A stretch of 64,000 nt of DNA from assembly GCA_963783945.1 (NCBI GenBank), contig CAWAPS010000002.1:372001-436000 (forward strand), written 5' to 3'. Numbering within the stretch: position 1 is the first letter of the stretch; each line of letters starts with the position of its first letter. A program made the position numbers and the translations under genes. The notes beneath the pieces were generated by a model. The model had not been told where the DNA came from. It worked only from the letters and a program-made list of their open reading frames with translations, and did not search any database. Source of the DNA: CAWAPS01 sp963783945 (GTDB lineage Bacteria > Actinomycetota > Acidimicrobiia > Acidimicrobiales > Palsa-688). Positions 1-8,714 of this stretch are shown here, one piece after another.

Positions 1-1035
1 GCTCCCGAACGTGATGTGCGGGTTCTTCGTACGGTCAAATCGAACCTCGAGCGGATCCTCGACCGTCTGCTCGTCCAGATTGGCGGCGGCGAAGCTGACG
101 CTGACGGTGGTGCCCTGCGTGACGACATGCCCACTCGGTAGCCGGACTTCGGGTGCCACGACTTTGCGAATGGTCGAAGGTATCGAGTTCTCAAAACGCA
201 GAAGCTCCTCGACCGCGTTGGGGACGACTTCGGGATCGGCGGCGATCTCTTTCTGGTGGTCTGGATGGGTGGCAAGGAACGCGAAGTGGCAAGTGAGCGT
301 GTCGCTCACGGTATCGAGGCCGGCGATCAGCAACTGGTGGCAGATTCCCACCAGCTCATCGCGCGACAGCCGCTGACCGTCGATCTCCGCGGTGACGACG
401 TGCGACAGGACGTCGTCGCCGGGCTGCTCCAAGCGCCTATCGATGACGTCACCGAAGTAGCTGCGGATCGCCCGACCGGTCTCGTTCTGGACCGCGAGCC
501 GCCGGTCCGGGTCGGGGGTCGGATCGATCCGGGCGGGGTGAAGGATCCCGTCACGGAGACGAAGTAGGTGCGGCATGTCGGATTGTGGCAGCCCGACCAG
601 GTCGAGGAAGACCGATGAGGGAAACAGTTCGGCGTACTCCTCGGTGAAGTTGCACTCGCCGCGGTCGAAAAAGGCGTCGATGAAGGCATTCGCTCGCCGG
701 GCGATATCGTCCTCGAGCGCCTGCACTCGCTTCGGTGCGAACAGTGGGTCGAGGAGGCGGCGGTACCCGGTGTGCGCCGGCGGGTCGATATTGATCGGGA
801 TCAGCGGCTGGTCGTTGCCGAGATGCATGTCGAACTCGTTGGAGAAGAGCTCATGATGGCGCAGCACGAACTGTGTGTCCGCTCTCTGGAAACACATCAC
901 CAAACCCGGGACAGGTTCAAGTACCCCGCCCCGCTCCAGCAGCGCCCGGTACTCGGGGTGGGGGTTTGCCGGGTCCACGGCGCCCTGCATCTGCGTGAAC
1001 GCGACAGGATCTGTCGCCTGTTCTGCCGAATCCAT
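1..1035 (-). CDS. Cytochrome P450, 3' end cut off by window
   Basis: Heme monooxygenase; 345 residues are visible from an ATG at 1035 and the frame runs open off the left edge. Seen: I-helix motif AGLDTVSDT (the acid-Thr pair for O2 activation), the K-helix ExxR as EELLRFE, and a soluble bacterial-type N-terminus without a membrane anchor. The Cys-ligand loop should start just past position 1, because the last visible residues are ITFGS. It lies 98 nt downstream of a second P450 on the same strand and may be co-transcribed with it. The substrate is unknown; a redox partner such as the ferredoxin at 27191-27382 is possible but not adjacent. Confidence 0.93.
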   Translation of the reverse strand, partial: MDSAEQATDPVAFTQMQGAVDPANPHPEYRALLERGGVLEPVPGLVMCFQRADTQFVLRHHELFSNEFDMHLGNDQPLIPINIDPPAHTGYRRLLDPLFAPKRVQALEDDIARRANAFIDAFFDRGECNFTEEYAELFPSSVFLDLVGLPQSDMPHLLRLRDGILHPARIDPTPDPDRRLAVQNETGRAIRSYFGDVIDRRLEQPGDDVLSHVVTAEIDGQRLSRDELVGICHQLLIAGLDTVSDTLTCHFAFLATHPDHQKEIAADPEVVPNAVEELLRFENSIPSTIRKVVAPEVRLPSGHVVTQGTTVSVSFAAANLDEQTVEDPLEVRFDRTKNPHITFGS

Positions 1036-1133
1036 CGTCCCTCCCTCGTCTGCTCGTCGCCGACTGAGGTCTTGTGCTCGGTCAGGTTATCAACCGGTGC
1101 GTGGCGACGATGGCCCGTTCGCGGGGGATAGGG

Positions 1134-2399
1134 TCAGCCGATGGGGGTGAACTCCAAGTGGAGCTCGGTAAGCCGCCGCAGCGTGTAGGTCGGGTCATAG
1201 CTGTAGCGCCGGCCATCCGGCGGACCGTGGTGCTCCTCGGAGATCCGGATGTCACCCATGCGGTCTAACACCCGGTTCAGGGTCACCCGGGCCTCCGCTC
1301 GGGCGAGCGAGCCGCCGGGGCAGGTCCCAATGCCCCGCCCGAAGGCGATCTGAGCCATGGCGTTGGGCCGGTCAAGGTCTATTTGGTGAGGGTTCTCGAA
1401 ATGCCGCGGATCGCGGTTGCAAGCGCCGAGCAGCATCGTCACCATCGTGCCGGCCTTGACCTCGACACCGGCGAGCTGGGTGGTCTTGCGGGTCAGCCGG
1501 TAGAGCGTTTTGATGGCGCTCTCGGTGCGAAGCACTTCCTCGACGAAGTTCGGGATCTTGCCACGGTCCTGGCGCAGGAGCTGCTGCAGCCCGGGATCCT
1601 CGGCGATGGCCTGGAGCGATCCGGCGAGCAGGTGCACCGTCGTTCCCCGCCCGCCAGCAAACAGAAAGCTGGCCAGCCCGACCACGTCCTTGAGCTCAGG
1701 AGTCGAGCCGTCGGGGAATTTGGCCAGGGCGATCTTGGTCAAGGTGTCGGTTCGCGGGTTGCGTCGACGGTCCTCGATGTATTCGGCGAACCACTTTTCC
1801 AGGTGGGTGACATGACCACCCGAGTACTTCGACCCGTCGATCCCGCCAATGACTGGTGTATCGAATGCGTCACGGAACTTGGGGTGGTCACTCTCGGGAA
1901 CGCCAAGGAGGTTGGTGATCGTCAGGGTCGCGTACGGCGCGGCGTAGCCTCGCACGAACTCGCAGGAGCCCTGCGCATGAAAAGTGTCGATCTCTCGGTC
2001 GGCTAGGCGCCAGAAGAACTCCTCATTGTCCTGCAAGCGCCTCGGCGTCAGCAGCCGCGTGAGCAGATGGCGGTGCCGCTCGTGATCGGGCGGATCGAGA
2101 GTCACGACCTGGTCGCCGAGGGGGAAGATGTGGCGATACTCATCTATAAGATCGCTGATGTCATCGCTCGTGGGCTCCACCGGCAGACCCGGCACTGGCC
2201 CGCCAACCGTGTTCACACGGGAGTACGCATCGTTGTTCGCCATCACTTTCAGGGCCTCGTCGTACCCGGTGATCATCACCCCCCGGTTCGGGTCGAGGTA
2301 GACCGGACACTGGCTCCGCAACCACTCGTAGTACGGGTACGGGTCGGCCACGATCGAAGGGGCGGCGAAATAGTCGACGGCGTCGAAGTCGATGCTCAT
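1134..2399 (-). CDS. Cytochrome P450
   Basis: 421-residue soluble P450. The start is ATG at 2399, preceded by GGAGGGAGCGGG; the open frame upstream of it is non-coding. Seen: ExxR (EEVLRTE), the heme loop FGRGIGTCPGGSLAR with the ligand Cys, and an I-helix reading LFAGGRGTTVHLL. The usual acidic residue before the Thr of the AGx(D/E)T motif is replaced by Gly, which is unusual and may alter proton delivery or indicate peroxide use or a specialised reaction. It has a good promoter at 2433-2461 and is divergent from the SDR at 2542. Substrate unknown. Confidence 0.94.
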   Translation of the reverse strand: MSIDFDAVDYFAAPSIVADPYPYYEWLRSQCPVYLDPNRGVMITGYDEALKVMANNDAYSRVNTVGGPVPGLPVEPTSDDISDLIDEYRHIFPLGDQVVTLDPPDHERHRHLLTRLLTPRRLQDNEEFFWRLADREIDTFHAQGSCEFVRGYAAPYATLTITNLLGVPESDHPKFRDAFDTPVIGGIDGSKYSGGHVTHLEKWFAEYIEDRRRNPRTDTLTKIALAKFPDGSTPELKDVVGLASFLFAGGRGTTVHLLAGSLQAIAEDPGLQQLLRQDRGKIPNFVEEVLRTESAIKTLYRLTRKTTQLAGVEVKAGTMVTMLLGACNRDPRHFENPHQIDLDRPNAMAQIAFGRGIGTCPGGSLARAEARVTLNRVLDRMGDIRISEEHHGPPDGRRYSYDPTYTLRRLTELHLEFTPIG

Positions 2400-2432
2400 C
2401 CCGCTCCCTCCACGCTCAGATAACTCGGTGCC

Positions 2433-2461
2433 ATTACAGCCTCCTCCCCGCGGATAGTCAA
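2433..2461 (-). promoter_or_regulatory. Sigma70-like promoter of the P450 at 1134-2399
   Basis: Reading the minus strand: TTGACT (2461-2456), a 17-nt spacer, then TGTAAT (2438-2433), about 34 nt upstream of the P450 start. Both hexamers match the vegetative consensus at five of six positions. Inferred from sequence only. Confidence 0.6.
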
Positions 2462-2541
2462 GCGCATAGTGTGGCCGAGGTTGTTCGAAAGACGCAGCCG
2501 CGATCGGCACCGTGCTCGCATCGGGCAAGAGGGAGAACTGC

Positions 2542-3306
2542 ATGCTCGACAAGTGGTTTTCGTTAGAAGATCGAGTCGCTATCGTCACAGGCGGCGGAAC
2601 GGGTATCGGGCGCGGCGTGGCGGGCGTACTGGCCAAGTACGGCGCCCATATAGTGCTGGCGGGACGGCGGCGCGAGCCGCTCGAGAGCACGGCGAGGGAG
2701 GTAGAGGCACTCGGCCGGCGCGCCCTTGCGGTTCCCACGGACGCGACCGACGAGGATCAATGCAAAGCTCTGGTAGCCGCCACCCTGGCCGAGTTCGGCC
2801 ATCTCGACGTGCTCGTGAACAACGCTGGAGGGGCGGCGACAAAGCCGATCATGGACGCCACCGCCGAGGACTGGCACCGGCATATCGAGGCCAACCTCTC
2901 GACCGTATGGTTCATGTCACGGGCGGCAGCCAAGACGATGCTCGAGCGGGCCAGAGGCTCCATCGTGAACATCTCGTCGGGCGCAGGCATCCGACCGATG
3001 CCTTTCCTCGCTCCCTACGGGGCAGCCAAGGCGGGCGTCAACAATCTCACCGCGACATTCGCCATGGCCTGGACTGCAGGTGGGGTCCGGGTGAACTGTC
3101 TGGCGCTGGGCGCGGTCCGCACAGAATCCATCCTCGACGACGCCGCCCGGTTGGGTGTCGACGACGCGGCGCTCGCCTCGCAGAACGCCATGGGGCGTAT
3201 CAGCACTCCCGAGGAGGTTGGCTACTCGGTCCTGTATTTCGCCTCAGACGCGTCCGGCTTCTGTTCGGGCCAGACCCTTTACGCCAACGGAGGGCTGAAG
3301 GCCTGA
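2542..3306 (+). CDS. Short-chain dehydrogenase/reductase (classical SDR)
   Basis: 254-residue NAD(P)-dependent oxidoreductase. N-terminal nucleotide site VTGGGTGIGRG, structural NNAGG, catalytic Ser in NISSGAG and the YGAAK Tyr/Lys pair are all present. The ATG at 2542 was chosen over an upstream GTG (2512) because AGAGGGAG sits at the right distance before it. It lacks the insertion seen in mycofactocin-type SDRs. Divergent from the P450, so an alcohol/ketone interconversion on the same pathway is plausible; substrate unknown. Confidence 0.93.
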   Translation: MLDKWFSLEDRVAIVTGGGTGIGRGVAGVLAKYGAHIVLAGRRREPLESTAREVEALGRRALAVPTDATDEDQCKALVAATLAEFGHLDVLVNNAGGAATKPIMDATAEDWHRHIEANLSTVWFMSRAAAKTMLERARGSIVNISSGAGIRPMPFLAPYGAAKAGVNNLTATFAMAWTAGGVRVNCLALGAVRTESILDDAARLGVDDAALASQNAMGRISTPEEVGYSVLYFASDASGFCSGQTLYANGGLKA

Positions 3307-3318
3307 CATCGCACTGTC

Positions 3319-3771
3319 TCAGGTGCCGTACCGTATCGAGACAGGCCACATTGTTGCGAACCATGGTCGCAGATGCTCCCGCAGATCACCGTCGAGTTCC
3401 GCACGGTCAGCGCGGACCCACGAACTGGCCTCGGCATTAGCGACTCCGCTGAGATCCGGCTTGAGGTAAACGCATCCGATCACCACGGCAGGGTTCACCG
3501 GGTCGAGGACGGTCCACGCGAAATCAATGCGTCGCCGGTGGTGATCGCGATGCATTTCCAGGTCAGCCAGGTTCTCCTCCAGCGTGTAGGCCCGATCGGG
3601 CCATCCGAGGGGCCGGAAGCCGGGGGTGGCGTGGATGTGGTCTATCGATGAGGACCACGCGTCAAGGTCCCCAGCGTTGTGTTCCGGTCCCAGGGGCTCG
3701 AACTGAAACCGGGCGTGATCCGGGGGGTTCGGAACGTCGAATTCCACCGGCACGAGCGGTCGCGTCGGCAT
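3319..3771 (-). CDS. GNAT-like N-acetyltransferase
   Basis: 150-residue protein resembling a small actinobacterial GNAT group: LGPEHN near the N-terminus, a SSSIDHIHATPGF segment, the beta4-like strand VIGCVYLKPD and a C-terminal WVRADRAELDGDL helix. It probably uses acetyl-CoA, but no substrate can be assigned and the pyrophosphate loop is not textbook. It ends 12 nt from the convergent SDR and starts 8 nt downstream of the VOC gene, so it is probably co-transcribed with the latter. Confidence 0.75.
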   Translation of the reverse strand: MPTRPLVPVEFDVPNPPDHARFQFEPLGPEHNAGDLDAWSSSIDHIHATPGFRPLGWPDRAYTLEENLADLEMHRDHHRRRIDFAWTVLDPVNPAVVIGCVYLKPDLSGVANAEASSWVRADRAELDGDLREHLRPWFATMWPVSIRYGT

Positions 3772-3779
3772 CAGATCGC

Positions 3780-4190
3780 TCAGTCTGCCGGGCAGCAGAC
3801 CTCGAGCTCCATCCCGTCGGGGTCCCGGAAGAACAGGGACAGCGTCGGGCCGAGCTGTTGGACCTCACCCACCTCCTGGGCGCCCGCCGCGGCCAGACGT
3901 TGCCTCATGCTCTCCAGCGTGGTACGGGAGTCGACGGCCAAAGCGAAGTGGTCAACCGCGCCGCGGTGGCCTTGCCGCCGTCGCTCACCGATGATTTCCC
4001 CGGCTGGCACCTCGAAGATATTGAGCGCAGCCCCACCACCGATGTCCACGACCTTCATCCAGGGGTGGTCACCACGGGGTAAGACTTCGCCTTGGACCAT
4101 GGCGTCGAAGGCTGTCTCGTAGAATCGCACGCTTCGGTCCATGTCGGTCGTGAGCGTGGCGATATGGTTGAATCCGGTCGAGATGGGCAT
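3780..4190 (-). CDS. VOC (glyoxalase/dioxygenase superfamily) protein
   Basis: 136-residue single-module vicinal-oxygen-chelate protein. FNHIATLTTDMDRSVRFYE at the N-terminus and FFRDPDGMELEVCC at the C-terminus carry the typical metal-ligand positions (His near residue 8, His at VDHFALAV, Glu near the end). Such proteins include glyoxalases, epimerases and dioxygenases; which one cannot be told. It precedes the GNAT-like gene by 8 nt on the same strand. Confidence 0.85.
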   Translation of the reverse strand: MPISTGFNHIATLTTDMDRSVRFYETAFDAMVQGEVLPRGDHPWMKVVDIGGGAALNIFEVPAGEIIGERRRQGHRGAVDHFALAVDSRTTLESMRQRLAAAGAQEVGEVQQLGPTLSLFFRDPDGMELEVCCPAD

Positions 4191-4325
4191 CGCCCCCTAC
4201 CTTATGTCTCGAAGTCCGCGTCTCACAGGAGCCTCTGGATCTTGGCGGACTCCCTCCGGCCGAGAACTCCTTCCCGGGCCGTGCCCCGACCAGAATCGGC
4301 GTCCGCGGTCGAACATGATTGGTGA

Positions 4326-5108
4326 ATGACCTACGTGGAACGGCGGATTCGAGCCACTTCATTCGGGTCGGCGGCGGACGACTACGCCCGCTACCGCCCC
4401 GCCCCACCTGCCGAGGCGGCTGATTGGGCCATCGCTCGGACACCGGGCCTGGTGATCGACCTGGCGGCCGGCACCGGAAATCTATCCCGGCATCTGATCC
4501 GATGGACCCACCGGGTGGTGGCCGTCGACCTCGACCGGCGGATGCTGGCAGCCCTGGGTACCCGCCTGCCCGCCGTGGCACGGGTCGCAGCCCGAGGTGA
4601 GGAATTGCCTTTTGCCGCTGCAGCCGCAGGGGCGGTCGTGATTTCCTCGGCGTGGCACTGGCTCGACCCGGATCGGGCCTGGCCCGAGATCGCCCGGGTG
4701 ATCCGCCCCGGAGGAACCTTCGCGGTGATGTGGAGCGGTCCCGACCGAAGCGTGGCATGGGTCGAGGATGTGTTGGGTCATCGATCGGGCGAACGAGCCC
4801 GCGTCAGCGGAGCCGACCGCCCGACCGGCGACCGGGCAGCCGGCCGCCGCTGGCACCTGGAACTGCCGGCTGGCACGCCGTTCGCACTCGTGGAGGAGCG
4901 TACTTTTACAACCGCCGTGCCCTACGCCGTCGCCGACCTGCCGGGCCTGGCCGCGTCTTACAGCCGCGTGATGGTCCTTCCAGCCGCCGAGAGGCGCGCC
5001 GCCAGGGAGCAGGTGGCGGCCCGAGCGACTGCCCGCGCGGAGCTGGCTGCCGGCCCTACGGTCGATCTACCGCTGCGGTGCAGGGTCTGGCGAGCCGTTC
5101 GAACCTAG
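4326..5108 (+). CDS. Class I SAM-dependent methyltransferase
   Basis: 260 residues, UbiE/Methyltransf_11 type. Motif I VIDLAAGTGNLSRHL, acidic VVAVDLDRRML closing motif I, and post-motif WHWLDPDRAWPEIARVIRPGG are visible. The Arg/Ala-rich C-terminal tail ends in LRCRVWRAVRT. Start is the ATG at 4326. Divergent from the VOC gene. The methyl acceptor is unknown. Confidence 0.88.
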   Translation: MTYVERRIRATSFGSAADDYARYRPAPPAEAADWAIARTPGLVIDLAAGTGNLSRHLIRWTHRVVAVDLDRRMLAALGTRLPAVARVAARGEELPFAAAAAGAVVISSAWHWLDPDRAWPEIARVIRPGGTFAVMWSGPDRSVAWVEDVLGHRSGERARVSGADRPTGDRAAGRRWHLELPAGTPFALVEERTFTTAVPYAVADLPGLAASYSRVMVLPAAERRAAREQVAARATARAELAAGPTVDLPLRCRVWRAVRT

Positions 5109-5216
5109 CTCCCCGACTACGCCACATGCTCGAAGTCAGTGCCGTTCGGATCGACAAGTACGCTCCTGGTCCCAAGCGACCTTGAACGGATCGCGCCATC
5201 CGATGAGGAGGTGTAC

Positions 5217-5909
5217 ATGAGCATTTCGTTTCCTGGGGAGTCGGCCGAGTACAGAGCCGGGCGCGACGACCTGTTGAAGCAAGAGATCGAGTTGCGCCGC
5301 GTCACCGAGTCGGTGGCAGCCGCCCGCCGAGCCCTTCCGCCCGGTGGCGTCATTCCCGAGGACTATGTCTTCGACGGAGACGGCCCAGGCCGGGCTCCCA
5401 CGAAGATCGCACTCTCGGAACTGTTCGCACCCGGGAAGGACACGCTCTTCATCTACAACATGATGTTCCCGCGTGCCCCTGGCGAGGACCTCCCCTGCCC
5501 ATCGTGCACCCAATTCCTGGATTCGTTCGACGGCGTCGCCGAGCACGCCAGCCAGCGCATGAACGTGTGCGTGGTCGCGAAGGCCGCTCTGTCACGTTTG
5601 CTCGACCACGCCAAAGACCAGGGCTGGAGGCGACTGCGGCTCCTGTCGTCCGCGGACAACACATACAACCGCGATTACCACGGCGAGAGCGACGACGGCA
5701 CCGAGCAGCTGCCAATGCTGAACGTATTCGTTCGCCACGGCGGCACGATTCGACACTCCTGGGGTTCGGAGTTGCTGTTCGCGCCTACCGATCCCGGCCA
5801 AGATCCGAGGCACGGTGAGACGATCGATCCGTTGTGGAACCTCTTCGACCTCACGCCGGGTGGACGTGGGAGCGATTGGTACCCGGATCTCAGCTACGAC
5901 CAACGGTGA
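5217..5909 (+). CDS. DUF899 thioredoxin-like family protein
   Basis: 230 residues. The thioredoxin-fold core with FPRAPGEDLPCPSCTQFLD is characteristic of DUF899; the CPSC pair occupies the redox-motif position. The C-terminus ends with the family-typical WYPDLSYD. ATG 5217 was selected because GAGGAGGTGTAC is a good ribosome site; an upstream frame extension to 5139 lacks one. Function is unproven in the family; a peroxiredoxin- or thioredoxin-like role is inferred. Confidence 0.88.
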   Translation: MSISFPGESAEYRAGRDDLLKQEIELRRVTESVAAARRALPPGGVIPEDYVFDGDGPGRAPTKIALSELFAPGKDTLFIYNMMFPRAPGEDLPCPSCTQFLDSFDGVAEHASQRMNVCVVAKAALSRLLDHAKDQGWRRLRLLSSADNTYNRDYHGESDDGTEQLPMLNVFVRHGGTIRHSWGSELLFAPTDPGQDPRHGETIDPLWNLFDLTPGGRGSDWYPDLSYDQR

Positions 5910-6024
5910 CAGAGGTCAGGTCCAAACTCGAGCAGGAGAGGTTCATAGCCGGCTCGACGGGACTTGAGGCGCTAATCCGGCGGGGGCCGGCCGGGCCGGC
6001 CTCGCCAGGAGCCGGGGCTCGGTC

Positions 6025-6765
6025 GTGACCCGTCAGCGCTGGATGGCCATCTGCTTCGCGCTCGGATCGGCCTGCTTCCTCATCGGGCCGTTCCCCGGCT
6101 ACGTACAACTTGTCGGCGACTCGGCCGACGCGATCACCTTCTTCGTTGGCTCGATTCTGTTCACCGTAGGCGGGGCCCTGCAGAGCTGGGTGGCCCGGGA
6201 CGAACTGCACGCGCCCGGAGGCGGGCGCGCCGCTTGGTGGGCCGCCATCATCCAGTCCGCCGGCACACTCTTCTTCAATGTCACCACGTACCAGGCGATG
6301 CAGACCGCGGTGACCAGCTCCGAATACAACAGGCTGGTCTGGCGGCCCGACTGGCGCGGCTCCATCTGCTTCCTGGTGTCAGGTGCGATCGCCTACCTGG
6401 CCTCCCCCCGCCGCAGCTGGCGTGGTTGGCTTCCAGCACGCGGCGCTAGAGGCTGGTGGCAGCCCGGGATCAACCTGCTCGGCTGCATCTTCTTCGGAAT
6501 CTCCGCTGTCGCCGGGTACATCGTACCTTCGACGGGGTCAATGCTCGACCTGGCGGCGGCCAACTGGAACACCTCGCTCGGCGCAGCCTGTTTCCTCGCC
6601 TGCGCCCTGGACACGCTTCATTCGGGCAAAGCGTCGAAGATGCCGTTACGGCGCCGGCTCCTTGACCTCGAAGCGGAAGTTAAGGAGCATTCCGGTGAGA
6701 TGAGGCCCTGGGTCGAGCGGCGGAATAGTCCGGCGTCACATCGCCCACGCGACGCCCGTCCTTAG
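6025..6765 (+). CDS. YrhK-like integral membrane protein
   Basis: 246 residues, GTG start. About six hydrophobic segments; the first two (CFALGSACFLIG and ITFFVGSILFTVGGALQ) match the YrhK domain, which often sits as a pair of helices in small membrane proteins. A cytoplasmic, charged C-terminal tail follows (LLDLEAEVKEH). Function unknown; no enzymatic motif seen. It stands 115 nt after the DUF899 gene on the same strand. Confidence 0.78.
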   Translation: MTRQRWMAICFALGSACFLIGPFPGYVQLVGDSADAITFFVGSILFTVGGALQSWVARDELHAPGGGRAAWWAAIIQSAGTLFFNVTTYQAMQTAVTSSEYNRLVWRPDWRGSICFLVSGAIAYLASPRRSWRGWLPARGARGWWQPGINLLGCIFFGISAVAGYIVPSTGSMLDLAAANWNTSLGAACFLACALDTLHSGKASKMPLRRRLLDLEAEVKEHSGEMRPWVERRNSPASHRPRDARP

Positions 6766-7018
6766 CCCCCGAGCCCGAAGGTGAAGGAATAACGGCACGG
6801 CACGGCATCCTGTTTCTCCTCCAGAGCAATGCCTCATACCTCCCGACGGTGCCGGACCCGCCGCAAAGTGCGGGCGCCTCCTTCCGACCACCGAGTGGAG
6901 AGCAGGGCGCGGATCTGGACGATGACCGTGTCGCACCCGGGGGCCGGTTGGCCCTGACGGTCGTGGGCATGGCGCCGCCGGCACGAAGGTCTCGGGGCCG
7001 ACCTTCCCGAAGATACCC

Positions 7019-7840
7019 TCAGCGGGCCATTACCCCGAGATCGACCGGGATTTGGGCCCCGGTGACGAAACGGGCGTCGTCACTCGCCAGCCACGCCACC
7101 GCAGCCGCGATGTCCGACGTCTGAGCCATCTTCGGACCCGGCACGGGATTGCTGAACCTGGATCGGAGGTGTTCGGGCCCTTCCGCGACCAGGGTGTGCA
7201 TGTCGGTCACATCCATGCCGGTGCCCTCGACCGCGGACGGGTGGACCGAGTTCACGCGGATCTGGTACTCGGCCAACTCGTTGGCCAGCGTCCGCACCAG
7301 CCCGACGACGCCGTGCTTGGAGGCGGAGTATGCGCCCAGATACGGCACTCCCTTGAGCCCAGCCGTGGAGCTGGTGGCCACGATAGAACCGCCCCTGCCT
7401 TGGGCGATCATGGCCGGGGCGGCCACCTTCATGGTGTGAAAGACCCCCGTCAGGTTGATAGCGAGCATCTCCTCCCACTGCTCCTCGCTGGTGTCCCACA
7501 ACCAGTTGGCCGAGGAGATCCCGGCATTGGCGACGACCACCTCGATGGGTCCGAACGCGGAGACGCCGTCATCCCATACCCTCTGCAGGGTCGGGAGATC
7601 CCTCACATCGGCGACCGCCGTCACGATCTCTCCACCGACCGCGCGCACCTCGGTCGCGGTGTTCTCCAACTCGGCCGGCGTCGGGCCCCGGTACGACACC
7701 GTGGTCACGTCCGCGCACAGGTCGAGGGCCACGATCCGGGCCCCCTCCTCGGCCAGCCGCACCGCCCCCGCCCGTCCCTGCCCCCGTGCCGCCCCCGTTA
7801 TGAACGCGGTCTTGCCTTCCAGTCGCCGCAGCCCTGCCAC
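7019..7840 (-). CDS. Mycofactocin-type SDR family oxidoreductase
   Basis: 273 residues. The N-terminus LEGKTAFITGAARGQGRAG and the insertion after the second strand (ALDLCADV..., with a TPAELENTATEV segment) are hallmarks of the mycofactocin-coupled SDR group, in which NAD(H) is tightly bound and reoxidised through mycofactocin. Catalytic YSASK is present. GTG at 7840 was chosen because GGAGGGAGGCTCG precedes it; the upstream 14 codons lack a site. The family oxidises alcohols; the substrate is unknown. Its upstream region holds a long inverted repeat. Confidence 0.92.
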   Translation of the reverse strand: MAGLRRLEGKTAFITGAARGQGRAGAVRLAEEGARIVALDLCADVTTVSYRGPTPAELENTATEVRAVGGEIVTAVADVRDLPTLQRVWDDGVSAFGPIEVVVANAGISSANWLWDTSEEQWEEMLAINLTGVFHTMKVAAPAMIAQGRGGSIVATSSTAGLKGVPYLGAYSASKHGVVGLVRTLANELAEYQIRVNSVHPSAVEGTGMDVTDMHTLVAEGPEHLRSRFSNPVPGPKMAQTSDIAAAVAWLASDDARFVTGAQIPVDLGVMAR

Positions 7841-8144
7841 CGAGCCTCCCTCCTTCAAGTTCCGAGGGGTGACCCTAGCCACCCAACTCCCGAGGCGTCA
7901 CCTTGGCCATACCCGTGGGCAGGTGCCAGATTCGGGGCGGGACTAAGGGCCCGACACGAAGCAACTTGCAACAAGTCCTGTGCCACGACATGCATGTTTA
8001 CAAGAGAATTGCGTCAAGTTGTTTCGTGGCGGGCCCTAACCCGGGATGGCGGACCCCCGTGAGGGTCGGCGGCGTCTCCGGGCTCCGTGATCCAGGCGGT
8101 CGGATGCCCGATCAGGCTGCTGGTGTCGCCGGAGTCTGGTTGAA
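7841..8144. other. 304-nt intergenic region upstream of the mycofactocin-type SDR
   Basis: No coding frame of quality. The region holds the inverted repeat at 7947-8036 listed separately and otherwise nothing recognisable. It lies upstream of the SDR start (7840) and downstream of the hemerythrin gene stop (8145), both on the minus strand, so regulation of the SDR is the simplest role. Confidence 0.6.
7947..8036. repeat. 22-bp inverted repeat (20/22 match) with 46-nt centre
   Basis: Left arm 7947-7968 (GGGCCCGACACGAAGCAACTTG without its last two bases reads GGGCCCGACACGAAGCAACT) pairs with right arm 8015-8036; only two of 22 positions mismatch. The centre contains a perfect 10-bp palindrome ACATGCATGT at 7988-7997 and a small ACTTG/CAAGT hairpin at 7964-7976. 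The long spacing and lack of a U-run argue against a simple terminator. It may be a paired operator, an RNA fold in the SDR leader, or the remnant of a small mobile element. Confidence 0.75.
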
Positions 8145-8645
8145 TCAAGTGCCTCCGGAGTTCTTCCTGTGCTGCAGCCGATCGAGCGTGTGGTCAGCGG
8201 CGCTGGTGACGTCCTCGATGAGCTTCCCCATCGGACCGCTCTCTGCCAGGTGCGGGTGGGCGTGGGTCGGTGACCCCCCAATGCTGAGGGCAATTGTTTC
8301 AACCGGCTTGAGCAGCTCCGATTCCGGGATCAGCTCACGAAGGCGGGTGAAGAGTTCCTCCTGCTGCCTGACGTGCTCCTCGATCGTCTCCTTGAGCCGC
8401 TCGCCATGCTCTTCAGTCGCGTCCCTCTCAAATTCACTGAGGCGCTCCTCTAGCTGTCGCTCTGAGTCCCTCAGATAGTCAACGATCTCCTTGCCGTTCG
8501 AGACGTGATGGCTGATCGTCGGAAAGAGCAGGTCTCTCTCGACGCTCAGGTGTTGCGACACCTCGAGCACGCGGATCCCCGGCGCCGCTTCGAGGAGGTT
8601 CTGGTGGTCCGCCGACAGGAGATCCAACAAGTTTAGTTCTGCCAC
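8145..8645 (-). CDS. Hemerythrin HHE-domain protein
   Basis: 166-residue, helix-rich. Metal-ligand candidates: His in SADHQNL, HLSVERDLLFPTISHHV (His/Glu) and EEHVRQQEELF (His/Glu), the pattern of the HHE cation-binding domain that binds a di-iron centre for O2/NO sensing or iron handling. A charged coiled-coil middle (SERQLEERLSEFERDATEEH) and a C-terminal helix follow. It starts 69 nt downstream of the GT-C-like gene, so it may be the last gene of that transcript. Confidence 0.86.
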   Translation of the reverse strand: MAELNLLDLLSADHQNLLEAAPGIRVLEVSQHLSVERDLLFPTISHHVSNGKEIVDYLRDSERQLEERLSEFERDATEEHGERLKETIEEHVRQQEELFTRLRELIPESELLKPVETIALSIGGSPTHAHPHLAESGPMGKLIEDVTSAADHTLDRLQHRKNSGGT

Positions 8646-8714
8646 GGTCCTGACAGTAGACGCGGTAGCGCGGTCGAATCGGATCGGCGAACCAGCGCGG
8701 AGATCGAAGATCTG

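Noticed and set aside
7947..8036. Rho-independent terminator of the hemerythrin gene
   Set aside because: Loop of 46 nt, more than 100 nt past the stop on the wrong side for the expected stem position, and no U-run.
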